Positions 1-9,198 of a DNA stretch of 64,000 nucleotides are shown in pieces. The notes under the pieces are model-generated. The model saw only the letters and a list, made by a program, of their open reading frames with translations, was not told the origin of the DNA and ran no database searches. Made by a program: the position numbers and the translations under genes. The stretch is from Saprospiraceae bacterium. GTDB lineage: Bacteria > Bacteroidota > Bacteroidia > Chitinophagales > Saprospiraceae. How positions within the stretch are numbered: the first letter of the stretch is position 1; every line of letters begins with the position of its first letter. The stretch is taken from assembly GCA_016718205.1 (NCBI GenBank), contig JADKEB010000012.1:62001-126000 (forward strand). The letters are read 5' to 3'.

Positions 1-1
1 C

Positions 2-1861
2 ATACCTTATGATCGGGCTTTGACGACGATGTCAGGTTTTATCATGTGTCCAGAATGTCAGGAAGAATACGATAGTCCCGATGACATCAGGTATTTTTCA
101 CAGACAAATTCTTGCGCTACCTGTGGTATAAAGCTCAAGATTTCATCTGATCCAGACATACCCGAAAGTGACATCATTGCACATATTGTCCACAAACTAA
201 AAGATGGCCAAATCGTAGCTGTAAAAGGTATCGGTGGCTATTTATTGCTTTGTGATGCATCCAATTCTACAGCCATTCAGACTTTGAGAGATCGTAAACA
301 TAGACCTAAAAAACCATTTGCATTGATGTATCCTGATCTCAAATCCATCCATCAGGATGTGATTTTGACTCATGATGCTACATACGAAATCGACAATACT
401 GCCTTTCCAATCATCCTGTGTTACAAAAAGCCCGAGCTGCATTCAAATATACAATGTGACATGGTGGCAACAGGATTGTCACAGTTAGGCGTTATGCTAC
501 CCAATAGTCCACTACTATGTCTTATATCTGTAGGCTTTGGTGGTCCACTGATCGCTACGAGTGCTAACGTAAGCGGATCACCCATCATTTATGAAGATGC
601 TTTAGTTCAAGATCAATTGGCGGGAATTGCGGACATCATCCTTAGTCACAATAGGGATATAGTCATGCCGCAGGATGACAGCGTCATAAGATACACACCA
701 TTTTATGGCAGGAAGATCGTCATAAGGCGCAGTCGGGGATATGCACCAACGTACTGGCCGTCAAAAGAGATGAATATCACGCCCATGATCTGTACTGGTG
801 CTGATATGAAGAGTGCCTTTTTGTTAGCTGAAGGTCAAAATATTTACTTGAGTCAGTTTTTGGGTGATCTTTCAGCCTACGATAGCCAGATAACATATGA
901 CCATGTGCTGCAGCATTATCTAAAAATCACAGGCATTGTACCACAAATCATAATCAGGGACAAACATCCTCAATACTTTTTACCTAAAGCAGTGGGTGAA
1001 AATCCTGATACTATCATTTATTCCGTCCAACATCATAAAGCACATTTTTGTGCCTGTCTTTTTGAAAATAATTTGATGGACTCAAAGGATTCGGTTCTAG
1101 GCATAATATGGGACGGCGTCGGATATGGAGATGATGGACAAATATGGGGCGGTGAGTTTTTTATCTTTGAGAATAAAGAAATCACACGACTGCAACATAT
1201 TAGCTATTTTGACTATCTTTTGGGTGATAAAATGTCATTGCAACCCAGATTGGCGGCGCTTTCCCTATGCAAAAATGTAGCTGGTGCAAATACAGTCTTG
1301 AAGCACAAGTTTTCAGATTTTGAATGGACGCTGTATAAAAAAATGCTGGACAATGGATCGGTGGTTATGACTTCTAGTATGGGTAGAATATTTGATGCGG
1401 TTGCTTCGCTCTTGGGTATAAGTGATATCAATAGTTATGAGGGCGAGTCCGCCATGATGCTGGAAGAATCAGCATACCGGTATTATCTCGAAAAAGGTCT
1501 GGATTGGGATGAAAGCTATCATTTACCAGAAGAAGTTGATATAACAATATCGATGGAGCAGATTATTACACGTATCATAATCGATATCAATAAAAGTATC
1601 TCTCTGGCACAAATATCAGCAAAATTTCATCTTACTCTAGTGAAATTAATAGACAAGGTAGCCAGAATACATGGTGTGAAAAGACTGGCATTCAGCGGTG
1701 GTGTATTTCAAAATGGGCTATTGGTTGATTTGATCCACCATCATTTGAGACATGACTACACGCTTTACTTTCACAGAAATGTATCACCAAACGATGAAAA
1801 TATTGCCTTGGGGCAGATGGCGATGAGTTATATCACGAAAACTAAACTTACTACAACCTGA
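2..1861 (+). CDS. hypF: Carbamoyltransferase HypF, 5' truncated by window edge
   Basis: HypF makes the thiocarbamate/cyanide precursor for the CN ligands of the [NiFe]-hydrogenase active site, passing a carbamoyl group to the C-terminal cysteine of HypE. The frame is open to the window edge and reads YDRALTTMSGFIMC, the region joining the two zinc fingers, so the TTG at 20 is not the real start; the acylphosphatase domain and first finger lie outside. Visible parts: the second zinc finger (CPEC and CATC), a YrdC-like domain (KGIGGYLLLCDA, then RKHRPKKPFALM) and a Kae1-like C-terminal domain with HHKAHF and WDGVGYGDDG. The stop TGA at 1859-1861 matches the normal C-terminus. It belongs with hypC, hypD and hypE downstream, but a toxin pair on the other strand separates them. 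Confidence 0.95.
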   Translation: MPYDRALTTMSGFIMCPECQEEYDSPDDIRYFSQTNSCATCGIKLKISSDPDIPESDIIAHIVHKLKDGQIVAVKGIGGYLLLCDASNSTAIQTLRDRKHRPKKPFALMYPDLKSIHQDVILTHDATYEIDNTAFPIILCYKKPELHSNIQCDMVATGLSQLGVMLPNSPLLCLISVGFGGPLIATSANVSGSPIIYEDALVQDQLAGIADIILSHNRDIVMPQDDSVIRYTPFYGRKIVIRRSRGYAPTYWPSKEMNITPMICTGADMKSAFLLAEGQNIYLSQFLGDLSAYDSQITYDHVLQHYLKITGIVPQIIIRDKHPQYFLPKAVGENPDTIIYSVQHHKAHFCACLFENNLMDSKDSVLGIIWDGVGYGDDGQIWGGEFFIFENKEITRLQHISYFDYLLGDKMSLQPRLAALSLCKNVAGANTVLKHKFSDFEWTLYKKMLDNGSVVMTSSMGRIFDAVASLLGISDINSYEGESAMMLEESAYRYYLEKGLDWDESYHLPEEVDITISMEQIITRIIIDINKSISLAQISAKFHLTLVKLIDKVARIHGVKRLAFSGGVFQNGLLVDLIHHHLRHDYTLYFHRNVSPNDENIALGQMAMSYITKTKLTTT

Positions 1862-1888
1862 AATATTTACTGTTTCTTTTGTGCATTC

Positions 1889-2461
1889 TCAAACAAGAAA
1901 CTGCCTAACTTTATCTTGTATCACCTTTTTTACACTCTTCCAGGACTGACCTTTTAGACTGATAGGATTCTCGCTTACATCAGCATCATCAAAATAGATG
2001 ATGGCCTGTGGTACTGTGATGTATAGATTTTGAGTACTGTATTTCTCTTTATGTAAATCAATAAAATCTTTCACAGTATAGTGTTGAAGAAGTTCTGCAA
2101 TATCCCAAAAGTCTTTTTTCTTACCTCTACCAAGAATGGCTTGTACTTTCATAGCAATAATTTCTTCAGGAGAGTACATACGAATACCATCTATCTCCAA
2201 AGTAGGTCGAATCAATGGATGCGGAAATCTCACTATATCTATTTTTACATCGTCTATAAAACCAAAAATACCAAAATGAGAAGTTGTACGAGTGTTGAAG
2301 CTTTCACCAAATGCTTTAGATATGCCATTTAAAATAATTTCGTTATCAAATTTTTTAAATGAGAACAAAACTAAATCTACTGAAATCCTATGTCCGTACA
2401 TCAATGACAATGCTGTACCACCTACAAGATGAAAGTCCTGTAGCTCCGGTAAAGCCATCAA
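1889..2461 (-). CDS. AbiEii/AbiGii-type nucleotidyltransferase toxin, probably decayed
   Basis: Family: MNT-fold nucleotidyltransferase toxins of abortive-infection (type IV-like) systems. The motif LVGGTALSL followed by GHRISVDL is clear. The usual metal-binding pair D-x-D reads DLV here (GAT TTA GTT), so the second aspartate is lost. The homologous N-terminus LHLETVEPGAFSILKRLM is encoded in frame upstream to 2512, but the codon where an ATG would be expected (2512-2510) is AAG and no ATG, GTG or TTG occurs before TTG 2461/ATG 2458. Translation from there would start just before the GG motif. With the partner gene (2467-2820) it forms a minus-strand pair set between hypF and hypC. Family assignment is firm; activity is doubtful. 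Confidence 0.8.
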   Translation of the reverse strand: MMALPELQDFHLVGGTALSLMYGHRISVDLVLFSFKKFDNEIILNGISKAFGESFNTRTTSHFGIFGFIDDVKIDIVRFPHPLIRPTLEIDGIRMYSPEEIIAMKVQAILGRGKKKDFWDIAELLQHYTVKDFIDLHKEKYSTQNLYITVPQAIIYFDDADVSENPISLKGQSWKSVKKVIQDKVRQFLV

Positions 2462-2466
2462 TCGCT

Positions 2467-2820
2467 TTAATATGGAAAAAGCTCCGGGTTCGACTGTCTC
2501 AAGGTGTAACTTCTGAAATCTTCTATAGGTCTATCAATTACAGCACTGGCCAGGTAAATTGTTACTAATGGTAGGTATTTAGCTTTTAATAAAGCTTCTC
2601 TGACCTTTTCATCGCCATAATAACGCCTGCAATTGCGGATGTCATCTACATCACCTCGTTCAAAAACTCTTTCGATGACAAAAGAAGCTTTGGCATCATA
2701 ATCGATATTTTCAAAATGTACATCCCAAAATATACGTTTATGGAAGACTGGTTTTGTTTTAATGGATTCTACCACCCTATTAAATATTTTATTTTGCAAA
2801 GGTATGGTTTTATTCAACAT
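2467..2820 (-). CDS. Partner protein of the AbiEii-type toxin (putative antitoxin)
   Basis: A 117-residue soluble protein, encoded just upstream of the AbiEii-like gene and overlapping the conserved N-terminal coding part of that gene by about 46 bp. Small proteins of this kind (about 100-120 residues, ending in a segment like IEDFRSYTLRQSNPELFPY) regularly precede AbiEii-like toxins in Bacteroidota. A role as antitoxin or transcription regulator is inferred from position only; I see no clear helix-turn-helix. No lesion is visible in this gene, unlike its partner. Confidence 0.65.
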   Translation of the reverse strand: MLNKTIPLQNKIFNRVVESIKTKPVFHKRIFWDVHFENIDYDAKASFVIERVFERGDVDDIRNCRRYYGDEKVREALLKAKYLPLVTIYLASAVIDRPIEDFRSYTLRQSNPELFPY

Positions 2821-3259
2821 GATTTAAAAGTTTGTATCACATCCATCATTCTTCTTTAGAAAATTTTTACAAATAAAAATAAGTGTACGCCAATATTTGT
2901 GGTTAAAACATATCATAGTGCTTTAAAAAATATGTATTTTTTGTGAAACACAAGCCGATGCTGAATATGAAAACTTCAGCAAAACATTGATAGAAGAAGT
3001 CTTTGATGTTAAAATGACGAAGATAATCTTAAGCTGTACTCCTTTTTTATAACTTAATTGAGGTTAAAATGGCGTATTCACAAATAATGAAGTTCATAAG
3101 CGACAAGCTCAAACTTATAATTAAGGTCCGAATTACTTCATTAAATAACCTTCAGATTTAGAGCAAAATACAACTCGAAATTTATATATTTGTACTTTAT
3201 TCTTATTGTACAATTGGTTTTTTTTAGAATAGTATCATTCAAATCAAAAACAACTCTTT
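2821..3259. other. Intergenic gap before hypC, no intact gene
   Basis: About 440 AT-rich bases between the toxin pair and hypC. A good Bacteroidota -7 element TATATTTG lies at 3185-3192 and probably drives hypC-hypD-hypE, leaving a leader of about 60 bases. A short open stretch near 2945-3010 has no start and resembles nothing I know. I see no terminator or repeat. Confidence 0.5.
3185..3192 (+). promoter_or_regulatory. Probable -7 promoter element for hypCDE
   Basis: TATATTTG matches the Bacteroidota consensus TAnnTTTG. It lies about 68 bases before the hypC ATG at 3260. No clear -33 TTG was identified, so this rests on the -7 match and position. Confidence 0.4.
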
Positions 3260-3534
3260 ATGTGCCTTGCAATTCCTGGAAAAATAAAAAGTATAGAATA
3301 CCAATATGACGGCCTTGTCCGATGGCCAAAGTACAGTTTGGTGGTATCACCTAAGAAGCAAGTCTCGAAATGGTCCCTGCTGCCAAAGAAGGTGATTACG
3401 TATTGGTTCATGTAGGTGTAGCCATAAGTATAGTCATTGAAGAAGAAGCCATGCTCACCTTCAAGTATCTGGAAGTGATAGGCGGAATAAATGAACTCGA
3501 AGAAGCATCAAAGATAAAAAGACAAGATTTGTAA
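3260..3534 (+). pseudogene. hypC: HypC hydrogenase maturation chaperone, frameshifted and with a stop
   Basis: HypC carries the Fe(CN)2CO unit with HypD and delivers it to the hydrogenase large subunit. The start MCLAIPGKI is canonical, with the essential Cys2. After about 20 codons one base is missing (near 3320): the rest of the protein continues in the next frame from 3322 as MAKVQFGGIT, then EASLEMVPAAKEGDYVLVHV to the TAA at 3532. In that frame a second lesion, TAA at 3352-3354, stands where AAA (Lys) would be expected. The full length of 275 bases equals a normal HypC gene minus one base. As written, only a 50-residue product with a wrong tail is made. Both lesions could be consensus errors, since hypD and hypE are intact. 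Confidence 0.9.
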
Positions 3535-3549
3535 TACCAAAATTAAAAG

Positions 3550-4656
3550 ATGAGCATGAAATTCATATCCGAATATCGCGATCCTGAGTTGGTTGAAAAG
3601 TACCTTACCGAAATCCATAAAACCACCACTCGTCCTTGGTCTATCATGGAAGTATGCGGTGGTCAGACCCATAGCTTGGTAAAAAATGGTATCATCAACT
3701 TACTGCCCGATAAGATCAATATGGTGCATGGCCCTGGTTGTCCTGTGTGTGTTACTCCTCTACATCTTATAGACAAGGCGGTACATCTTGCCATGGAAAA
3801 AAATGTAATCCTGTGTTCATATGGCGATATGCTGAGGGTGCCGGGATCCAAGTATAGTTTGCTCGAAGCGAAGGCACGAGGTGCGGACGTCAGGATACTC
3901 TATTCCCCATTAGAAGCTGTAAAACTTGCTAAAGAAATGCCCGATCAGGAAGTGGTGTTTTTTGCAGTGGGGTTTGAAACAACGGCTCCTGCCAATGCAC
4001 TTTCTGTACTCCATGCAGAGCGAGGTCAAGTACAGAATTATTCTATTTTGGCATCTCACGTACTGGTGCCACCTGCTATAGAAGCAGTTATGAATGATGA
4101 AGTTGCTCAAATAGATGGGTTTCTGGCTGCTGGACATGTATGTACCATCATGGGTATTAAAGAGTATTACCCATTGGTAGAAAAATATCATGTTCCAATT
4201 GTGGTCACAGGTTTTGAGCCTGTAGATATCGTCCAGGGACTTTTGATGACTATCAAGCAACTGGAAAAAGGAGTAGCAAAACTCGAAAATCAATATACCC
4301 GAGTAGTCCATGCTGATGGAAATCCTGAAGCCATAAAAATAATTGAAAAGGTATTTTACACCACAGATCGGGAATGGAGAGGAATCGGCAATATAAATAT
4401 GAGTGGTTATCAGGTCAGGCCTGAATATGCACAATATGATGCCAATAAAAAGTTTGATATCAATATCGAGAAAGTGGAAGAAAACAAAGATTGTATAGCA
4501 GGATTAGTACTAAAAGGGATTAAAAAACCTTACGAATGTCCGCAATTTGGCAAAGCATGTTCACCACAGATGCCACTTGGCGCACCTATGGTCAGTAGTG
4601 AAGGTGCTTGTGCAGCATATTACCATTTCTCCAATGCTATGGAGACCATGGCTTAA
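3550..4656 (+). CDS. hypD: Hydrogenase maturation protein HypD
   Basis: HypD is the Fe-S scaffold on which the Fe(CN)2CO group of [NiFe]-hydrogenase is assembled together with HypC and HypE. At 368 residues it has normal length. Motifs: EVCGGQTHS (Cys36 to His41), HGPGCPVCVTP (Cys64 and Cys67), and a C-terminal cysteine group (YECPQFGKACSP) that holds the 4Fe-4S cluster. It starts 15 bases after the hypC stop and is followed by hypE after 40 bases, so the three form one operon. No hydrogenase structural gene lies in the window; it may be upstream of hypF. Confidence 0.97.
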   Translation: MSMKFISEYRDPELVEKYLTEIHKTTTRPWSIMEVCGGQTHSLVKNGIINLLPDKINMVHGPGCPVCVTPLHLIDKAVHLAMEKNVILCSYGDMLRVPGSKYSLLEAKARGADVRILYSPLEAVKLAKEMPDQEVVFFAVGFETTAPANALSVLHAERGQVQNYSILASHVLVPPAIEAVMNDEVAQIDGFLAAGHVCTIMGIKEYYPLVEKYHVPIVVTGFEPVDIVQGLLMTIKQLEKGVAKLENQYTRVVHADGNPEAIKIIEKVFYTTDREWRGIGNINMSGYQVRPEYAQYDANKKFDINIEKVEENKDCIAGLVLKGIKKPYECPQFGKACSPQMPLGAPMVSSEGACAAYYHFSNAMETMA

Positions 4657-4696
4657 AGTGAAATATCATCATTTTTTAAGATTAATTTACCAAATA

Positions 4697-5755
4697 ATGA
4701 ACCCCAAAATAAACATGCTTTCCGCTTCATGTCCTATGCCTAAGATGGATTTTGACATTATCACCTTAGGACATGGAAGTGGTGGCTTATTGACCAATAA
4801 ATTGCTGGAATCGGGTGTTTTTAATCTCCTGAGCAATGAATACTTGGATCAAAAACATGATGGTGCCATGCTGAATGTGGATGGTAAGATAGCTTTCAGC
4901 ACGGATAGTTACGTGATATCTCCCATCTTTTTTCCCGGCGGCAACATAGGCGAACTAGCCGTCAATGGTACTGTCAATGATCTAGCCATGTGTGGGGCAA
5001 AAGCAAAATACCTATCCCTTTCTTTTATCATAGAAGAAGGTCTGAGTATGGAAGAGTTTTGGGAAATACTTCTGACTATCAAATTGGCTGCAGAGAGGGC
5101 CAAGGTTCAAATCGTCACTGGAGATACCAAAGTGGTAGAACGAGGCAAAGGCGACAAAATATTTATCAATACTTCAGGAATTGGTACAGTACATTCGCGA
5201 GCTGATATTTCTATCAGGAATGTAAAAAAAGGAGATAAAATCATAGTAAGTGGCCAGATTGCCACACATGGTATTGCTATCATGAGTGTTCGTGAAGGCT
5301 TGGATTTTGAGACTACAATACAAAGCGATACTTGCCATTTTAATGATGTAGTTTCAGATATTTTGGACCGGTTTGGCAGTGATATTCACTTATTTAGAGA
5401 CCCTACGCGTGGAGGTGTTGCGACTGTACTCAATGAAATCGCGAGAGATAGCAATTTGGGCGTAATCATAGACCAGAAAAATATTAATGTCTGCGATGAT
5501 GTAGAAGGAGCTTGTGAATTGCTCGGATTAGACCCACTTTATGTGGCCAATGAAGGTGTATTTATTGCCGTAGTAAATGAAGAAGTAGCCACAGATGTTT
5601 TGGCTGAAATACAAAAATGGAAAAATGGAAAAGATGCCTTCATCATAGGGGAAGTAGTAGAAGCACATCCCAGACAAGTCATCATCAATAGTGCCATCGG
5701 TGGCAAACGGGTTGTCAATATGCTGTTGGGGGAGCAGTTGCCAAGAATTTGTTAG
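4697..5755 (+). CDS. hypE: Hydrogenase maturation protein HypE (thiocarbamate dehydratase)
   Basis: HypE dehydrates the C-terminal thiocarboxamide to thiocyanate with ATP and so supplies CN to HypD. It is a PurM/AIR-synthase fold protein: LGHGSGG near the N-terminus, the ATP-binding DGAMLNVDGKIAFSTDSYV region, and the diagnostic C-terminal tail PRIC, whose last cysteine is modified. The reading frame is open back into hypD, but the ATG at 4697 after the hypD stop gives a normal product of 352 residues. Later in-frame ATGs (about 4715 and 4739) are possible. Last gene of the operon. Confidence 0.95.
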   Translation: MNPKINMLSASCPMPKMDFDIITLGHGSGGLLTNKLLESGVFNLLSNEYLDQKHDGAMLNVDGKIAFSTDSYVISPIFFPGGNIGELAVNGTVNDLAMCGAKAKYLSLSFIIEEGLSMEEFWEILLTIKLAAERAKVQIVTGDTKVVERGKGDKIFINTSGIGTVHSRADISIRNVKKGDKIIVSGQIATHGIAIMSVREGLDFETTIQSDTCHFNDVVSDILDRFGSDIHLFRDPTRGGVATVLNEIARDSNLGVIIDQKNINVCDDVEGACELLGLDPLYVANEGVFIAVVNEEVATDVLAEIQKWKNGKDAFIIGEVVEAHPRQVIINSAIGGKRVVNMLLGEQLPRIC

Positions 5756-6337
5756 AGTTACGGTAAGTGCTGAATGAAGGATCAATTATAACTTATAACT
5801 AGATTTTTCTTTTGATCAAGGCGAGGATTTAATGTAAAGTTAAGAGGCACAGCATCCATCTTTTTTCAATCCTTTCGGTTCGTTATTGTTGAAGTTTAAA
5901 CATACTCTTAGAGCCTAAATTGCAAAACATCATCAATACTGACTTTCATCAAGTTCCGAATAAATCCGGTTTTCAGCCATTACTTTTTTAGTATCAAATT
6001 CTCCTTTGTCAACTTAGGAGTTAGCAGGAAAATCTTCGTATAGGTTATCAGGTCTTAAAAGTGAAATTTAATTTTTTGCTTAATTTTTTGCTTAAGGGTC
6101 GCCCTTAGGGACGCTCCTTAGTCAAAAAAAGCCATTCGACCACTAAGCCGACGAAGGAGGACTGGTGAGCGATTCGGACAAAACCGTGCCTTCATCGGAT
6201 TTGTCGGGTATGGCCTGAAAGGCATAAATAATATCTCTGAAAATTCTTAAATTGGTAGAAAATGAAGGAAGAGGTAAATCTGACAAAGTAGAACTAAGGA
6301 AAGAAAATTATATTTGTGTGGAAATTATTTCCGTTCT
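5756..6337. other. Intergenic gap after hypE with small repeats
   Basis: No gene is recognised in about 580 bases between the convergent ends of hypE and the HD phosphohydrolase gene. It contains a direct repeat TTAATTTTTTGC near 6068-6092, and an imperfect 10-bp inverted repeat CCGACGAAGG (6148-6157) with CCTTCATCGG (6189-6198). No strong terminator stands out. Confidence 0.5.
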
Positions 6338-7549
6338 CTATAAATGACTGTTTTTGACATAAAACAAAAATGTCCTTTCCTCTGCTTGAGTATTCAAATG
6401 TGTATTTAATGCACTGTACGGAAATACTTTTCCGCTTTTCATGAGCATATTGATTTCGCCGGATTTAGTATCATACGGATAAATAACTTCCTTTTTTTCG
6501 GCAAAAAAATATTCTATTTCACTTTCCGACAATTGGTGCGCTTCCTGATATATTCTTTTATTTTCAAGAAAAAGCACCCTTGACTCATCGGTACTCAATG
6601 ATACTTTGAGCAACTTTCTTTCCAATAGATTTTTGCACAATGCAGCAAATATCCGATCAGGATGATTGACCGACCTTTTGATCATCCACAGGATATCCAT
6701 ATCATCGAGCTGTACATAATTGGATAAAAACTCCGGCTGATAAAGAAAATCTTTTTCGTCTCCTTTCAAACTTAAGAAATAATTTAACTCATCCGAAGAT
6801 GGAATCACAATACCTGAAATAGCCAGGTAACGAGCTCTGTTAAGTACAGCAATCAACATTATCTCTGCTGATATCACCGTCTTATGAAGATATACCTGCC
6901 AATACATAAGACGTCTTGCCATCAGAAATTTCTCAATCGAATAAATACCTTTTTCTTCGATGACCAGCTGTTCATCAGCTACATTCATCATAGTAATAAT
7001 ACGATCATAGCCGATGATACCTTCAGCCACACCTGAAAAAAAACTGTCTCTGGTCAGATAATCCATTCTATCCACATCTATTTGCCCTGATACAAGCTGA
7101 TGTAAAAATGGCCTGTCGTAGCTTCCTCTAAATATGGAAAGCACCAAACTAAAATCTTTACCTAATTCTTTTCCGATTTTCTCCATGATGATCAACGAGA
7201 TCTTTTCATGATGCACGTCTGCCAAGGTATGTTCTAAAGCATGAGAAAAAGGCCCGTGTCCAACATCGTGCAGTAAAATTGCAATACAAACTGCTTCAAA
7301 TTCTTTATCGGAAATAATTACACCCTTAGATTTGAGTGTTTCTATAGCTCTGCACATCAGATGGGTCGCTCCTAATGCATGTTGGAATCGTGTATGCAAT
7401 GCCCCGGGATATACATAATGAGAAAGTGCCTGTTGTGATATCCTGCGCAATCGCTGAAAGTAAGGATGATCTATTATTTCATATATAGTATCAAAAGGAA
7501 ACCTGATCAGTCCGTAAATAGGATCATTAAATATTTTCTTTTTGTTCAT
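6338..7549 (-). CDS. HD-domain phosphohydrolase (dGTPase-like family)
   Basis: A 403-residue HD-superfamily metal-dependent phosphohydrolase of the dGTPase-like type (COG1078), common in Bacteroidota. Visible: HTRFQHALGATHL with the first metal-ligand histidine, and the HD signature LLHDVGHGPFSHALEHT. The start DPIYGLIRFP and FQRLRRISQ are typical of this family. Substrate is not known with certainty; nucleotide triphosphohydrolase activity is plausible. It is divergent from porX, with about 75 bases between the two starts. Confidence 0.88.
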   Translation of the reverse strand: MNKKKIFNDPIYGLIRFPFDTIYEIIDHPYFQRLRRISQQALSHYVYPGALHTRFQHALGATHLMCRAIETLKSKGVIISDKEFEAVCIAILLHDVGHGPFSHALEHTLADVHHEKISLIIMEKIGKELGKDFSLVLSIFRGSYDRPFLHQLVSGQIDVDRMDYLTRDSFFSGVAEGIIGYDRIITMMNVADEQLVIEEKGIYSIEKFLMARRLMYWQVYLHKTVISAEIMLIAVLNRARYLAISGIVIPSSDELNYFLSLKGDEKDFLYQPEFLSNYVQLDDMDILWMIKRSVNHPDRIFAALCKNLLERKLLKVSLSTDESRVLFLENKRIYQEAHQLSESEIEYFFAEKKEVIYPYDTKSGEINMLMKSGKVFPYSALNTHLNTQAEERTFLFYVKNSHL

Positions 7550-7624
7550 CAGTCAAAAATAATATTAAATTCTGAACGTTAAGTATTGATACAATGTTTA
7601 CGAAATAAAATAATAAGATCAAGC

Positions 7625-9187
7625 ATGAGTGATAAAATCAAAATACTGTGGGCAGATGATGAGATTGATATGTTGAAGCCACAATTATTTTTTCTGGAGA
7701 AGAAAGGCTACGATGTTGTCACTGTGAGCAACGGTCACGATGCTTTGGACGTACTGGATGAAGATGGCAATATAGATATCGTATTTTTGGATGAGAGTAT
7801 GCCCGGATTGACTGGTCTGGAGACATTAGCACGCATTAAAGTCAAACTTCCCAATATTCCTATCGTAATGATTACCAAAAATGAAGCTGAAAACATTATG
7901 GAGGAAGCGATAGGCTCGCAGATAGATGATTATCTCATCAAACCTGTCAACCCAAATCAAATATTATTGACTCTAAAAAAGATAGTGGATAACAAACGAT
8001 TGGTATCAGAAAAGACAGCAACTGATTATCAGCAAGAGTTCAGAAATATCGCAATGGAAATCAATAGTGCTCCGGACTACAATGAATGGGTGAACATATA
8101 TAAGAAAATAATCTCCTGGGAACTTCGTCTCGATGATAGCAATAATGCACAGATGAAGGAGATACTCAACATGCAAAAAGAAGAGGCGAATAAAGAGTTT
8201 TTTAAATATGTTTCGAAAAATTATATTCAATGGATAAAATCTGGCTCAGGGCCCAAAAAATCACAGAATTTATTTAAAGATAAAGTATTTCCATTGCTTT
8301 CCGCAGGCAAACCAGTCATATTTTTACTTCTGGACAATCTCAGATATGACCAATGGAAAATCATCGAACCGATCATCACAGAATTGTATAAAATTGAAGA
8401 AGAAGACTACTTCTATTCCATTTTACCTACAGCCACTCAGTATAGCCGCAATGCAATTTTTTCGGGATTACTTCCATCTGAAATTCAAAAACGTTTTCCT
8501 GAATATTGGCTCAATGACAATGAAGAAGGAGGCAAAAATTTAAAGGAAGCAGAACTATTTAAAGATCAGATAAAAAGAATTTTAAAAAAGGATATCAGAT
8601 CGGAGTACATGAAAGTAACCAATGTTTTAGGTGCAAAACAGGTACAGGACAATGCTCTGAATTTTGTCAACAATGATCTGACTGCCATAGTGTACAATTT
8701 TATTGATATGTTATCACATTCCCGTACAGAAATGGAAGTACTTAAAGAACTGGCAGGTGATGAAAAAGCGTATAGATCACTGACAAAATCATGGTTCGTA
8801 AATTCACCCCTATGGTCAGTCATGCAAAAACTGGCTGATCGAGATGTACAGATTATCCTCACTACCGATCATGGTACTATAAGGGTAAAAAATGCCACAA
8901 AAGTGGTTGGTGATAGGGAGACCACCACCAATCTAAGATACAAAGTTGGAAAAAACCTCCAATATGACCGTAGAGATGTACTGGAAATAAGGAACCCTTT
9001 GGACGCTGGCCTTCCAAGTCCCAATATGAGCAGCACATTTATTTTTGCTAAAGAAGACTTATTTTTCCTTTATCCTAATAATTATACCTATTACAATAAT
9101 TTTTTCAAAGATACTTTCCAGCATGGCGGAATTTCTCTTGAAGAGATGATATGTCCGATTATCAGGCTTATTCCAAAAACCAAATAG
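7625..9187 (+). CDS. porX: PorX response regulator with PglZ phosphatase domain (T9SS control)
   Basis: PorX is the response regulator that controls the type IX secretion system together with the PorY kinase and the sigma factor SigP. N-terminal receiver domain (about 1-120): ADDE acidic pocket, phospho-acceptor Asp56 in FLDESMPG and the MITKNE lysine. The C-terminal part (about 200-520) is a PglZ/alkaline-phosphatase-superfamily domain with LLLDNLRYDQW and LTTDHGTIRV. PorX proteins are about 515-520 residues; the ATG at 7625 (MSDKIKILW) gives 520, whereas the longer open frame from 7586 adds 13 unusual residues. gldKLMN follow 2 kb downstream. No porY is seen here. Confidence 0.93.
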   Translation: MSDKIKILWADDEIDMLKPQLFFLEKKGYDVVTVSNGHDALDVLDEDGNIDIVFLDESMPGLTGLETLARIKVKLPNIPIVMITKNEAENIMEEAIGSQIDDYLIKPVNPNQILLTLKKIVDNKRLVSEKTATDYQQEFRNIAMEINSAPDYNEWVNIYKKIISWELRLDDSNNAQMKEILNMQKEEANKEFFKYVSKNYIQWIKSGSGPKKSQNLFKDKVFPLLSAGKPVIFLLLDNLRYDQWKIIEPIITELYKIEEEDYFYSILPTATQYSRNAIFSGLLPSEIQKRFPEYWLNDNEEGGKNLKEAELFKDQIKRILKKDIRSEYMKVTNVLGAKQVQDNALNFVNNDLTAIVYNFIDMLSHSRTEMEVLKELAGDEKAYRSLTKSWFVNSPLWSVMQKLADRDVQIILTTDHGTIRVKNATKVVGDRETTTNLRYKVGKNLQYDRRDVLEIRNPLDAGLPSPNMSSTFIFAKEDLFFLYPNNYTYYNNFFKDTFQHGGISLEEMICPIIRLIPKTK

Positions 9188-9198
9188 CAAGAGGTTAT

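Noticed and set aside
4547..4696. Longer hypE from an in-frame start inside hypD
   Set aside because: The extra residues overlap the conserved end of hypD and have no similarity to HypE.
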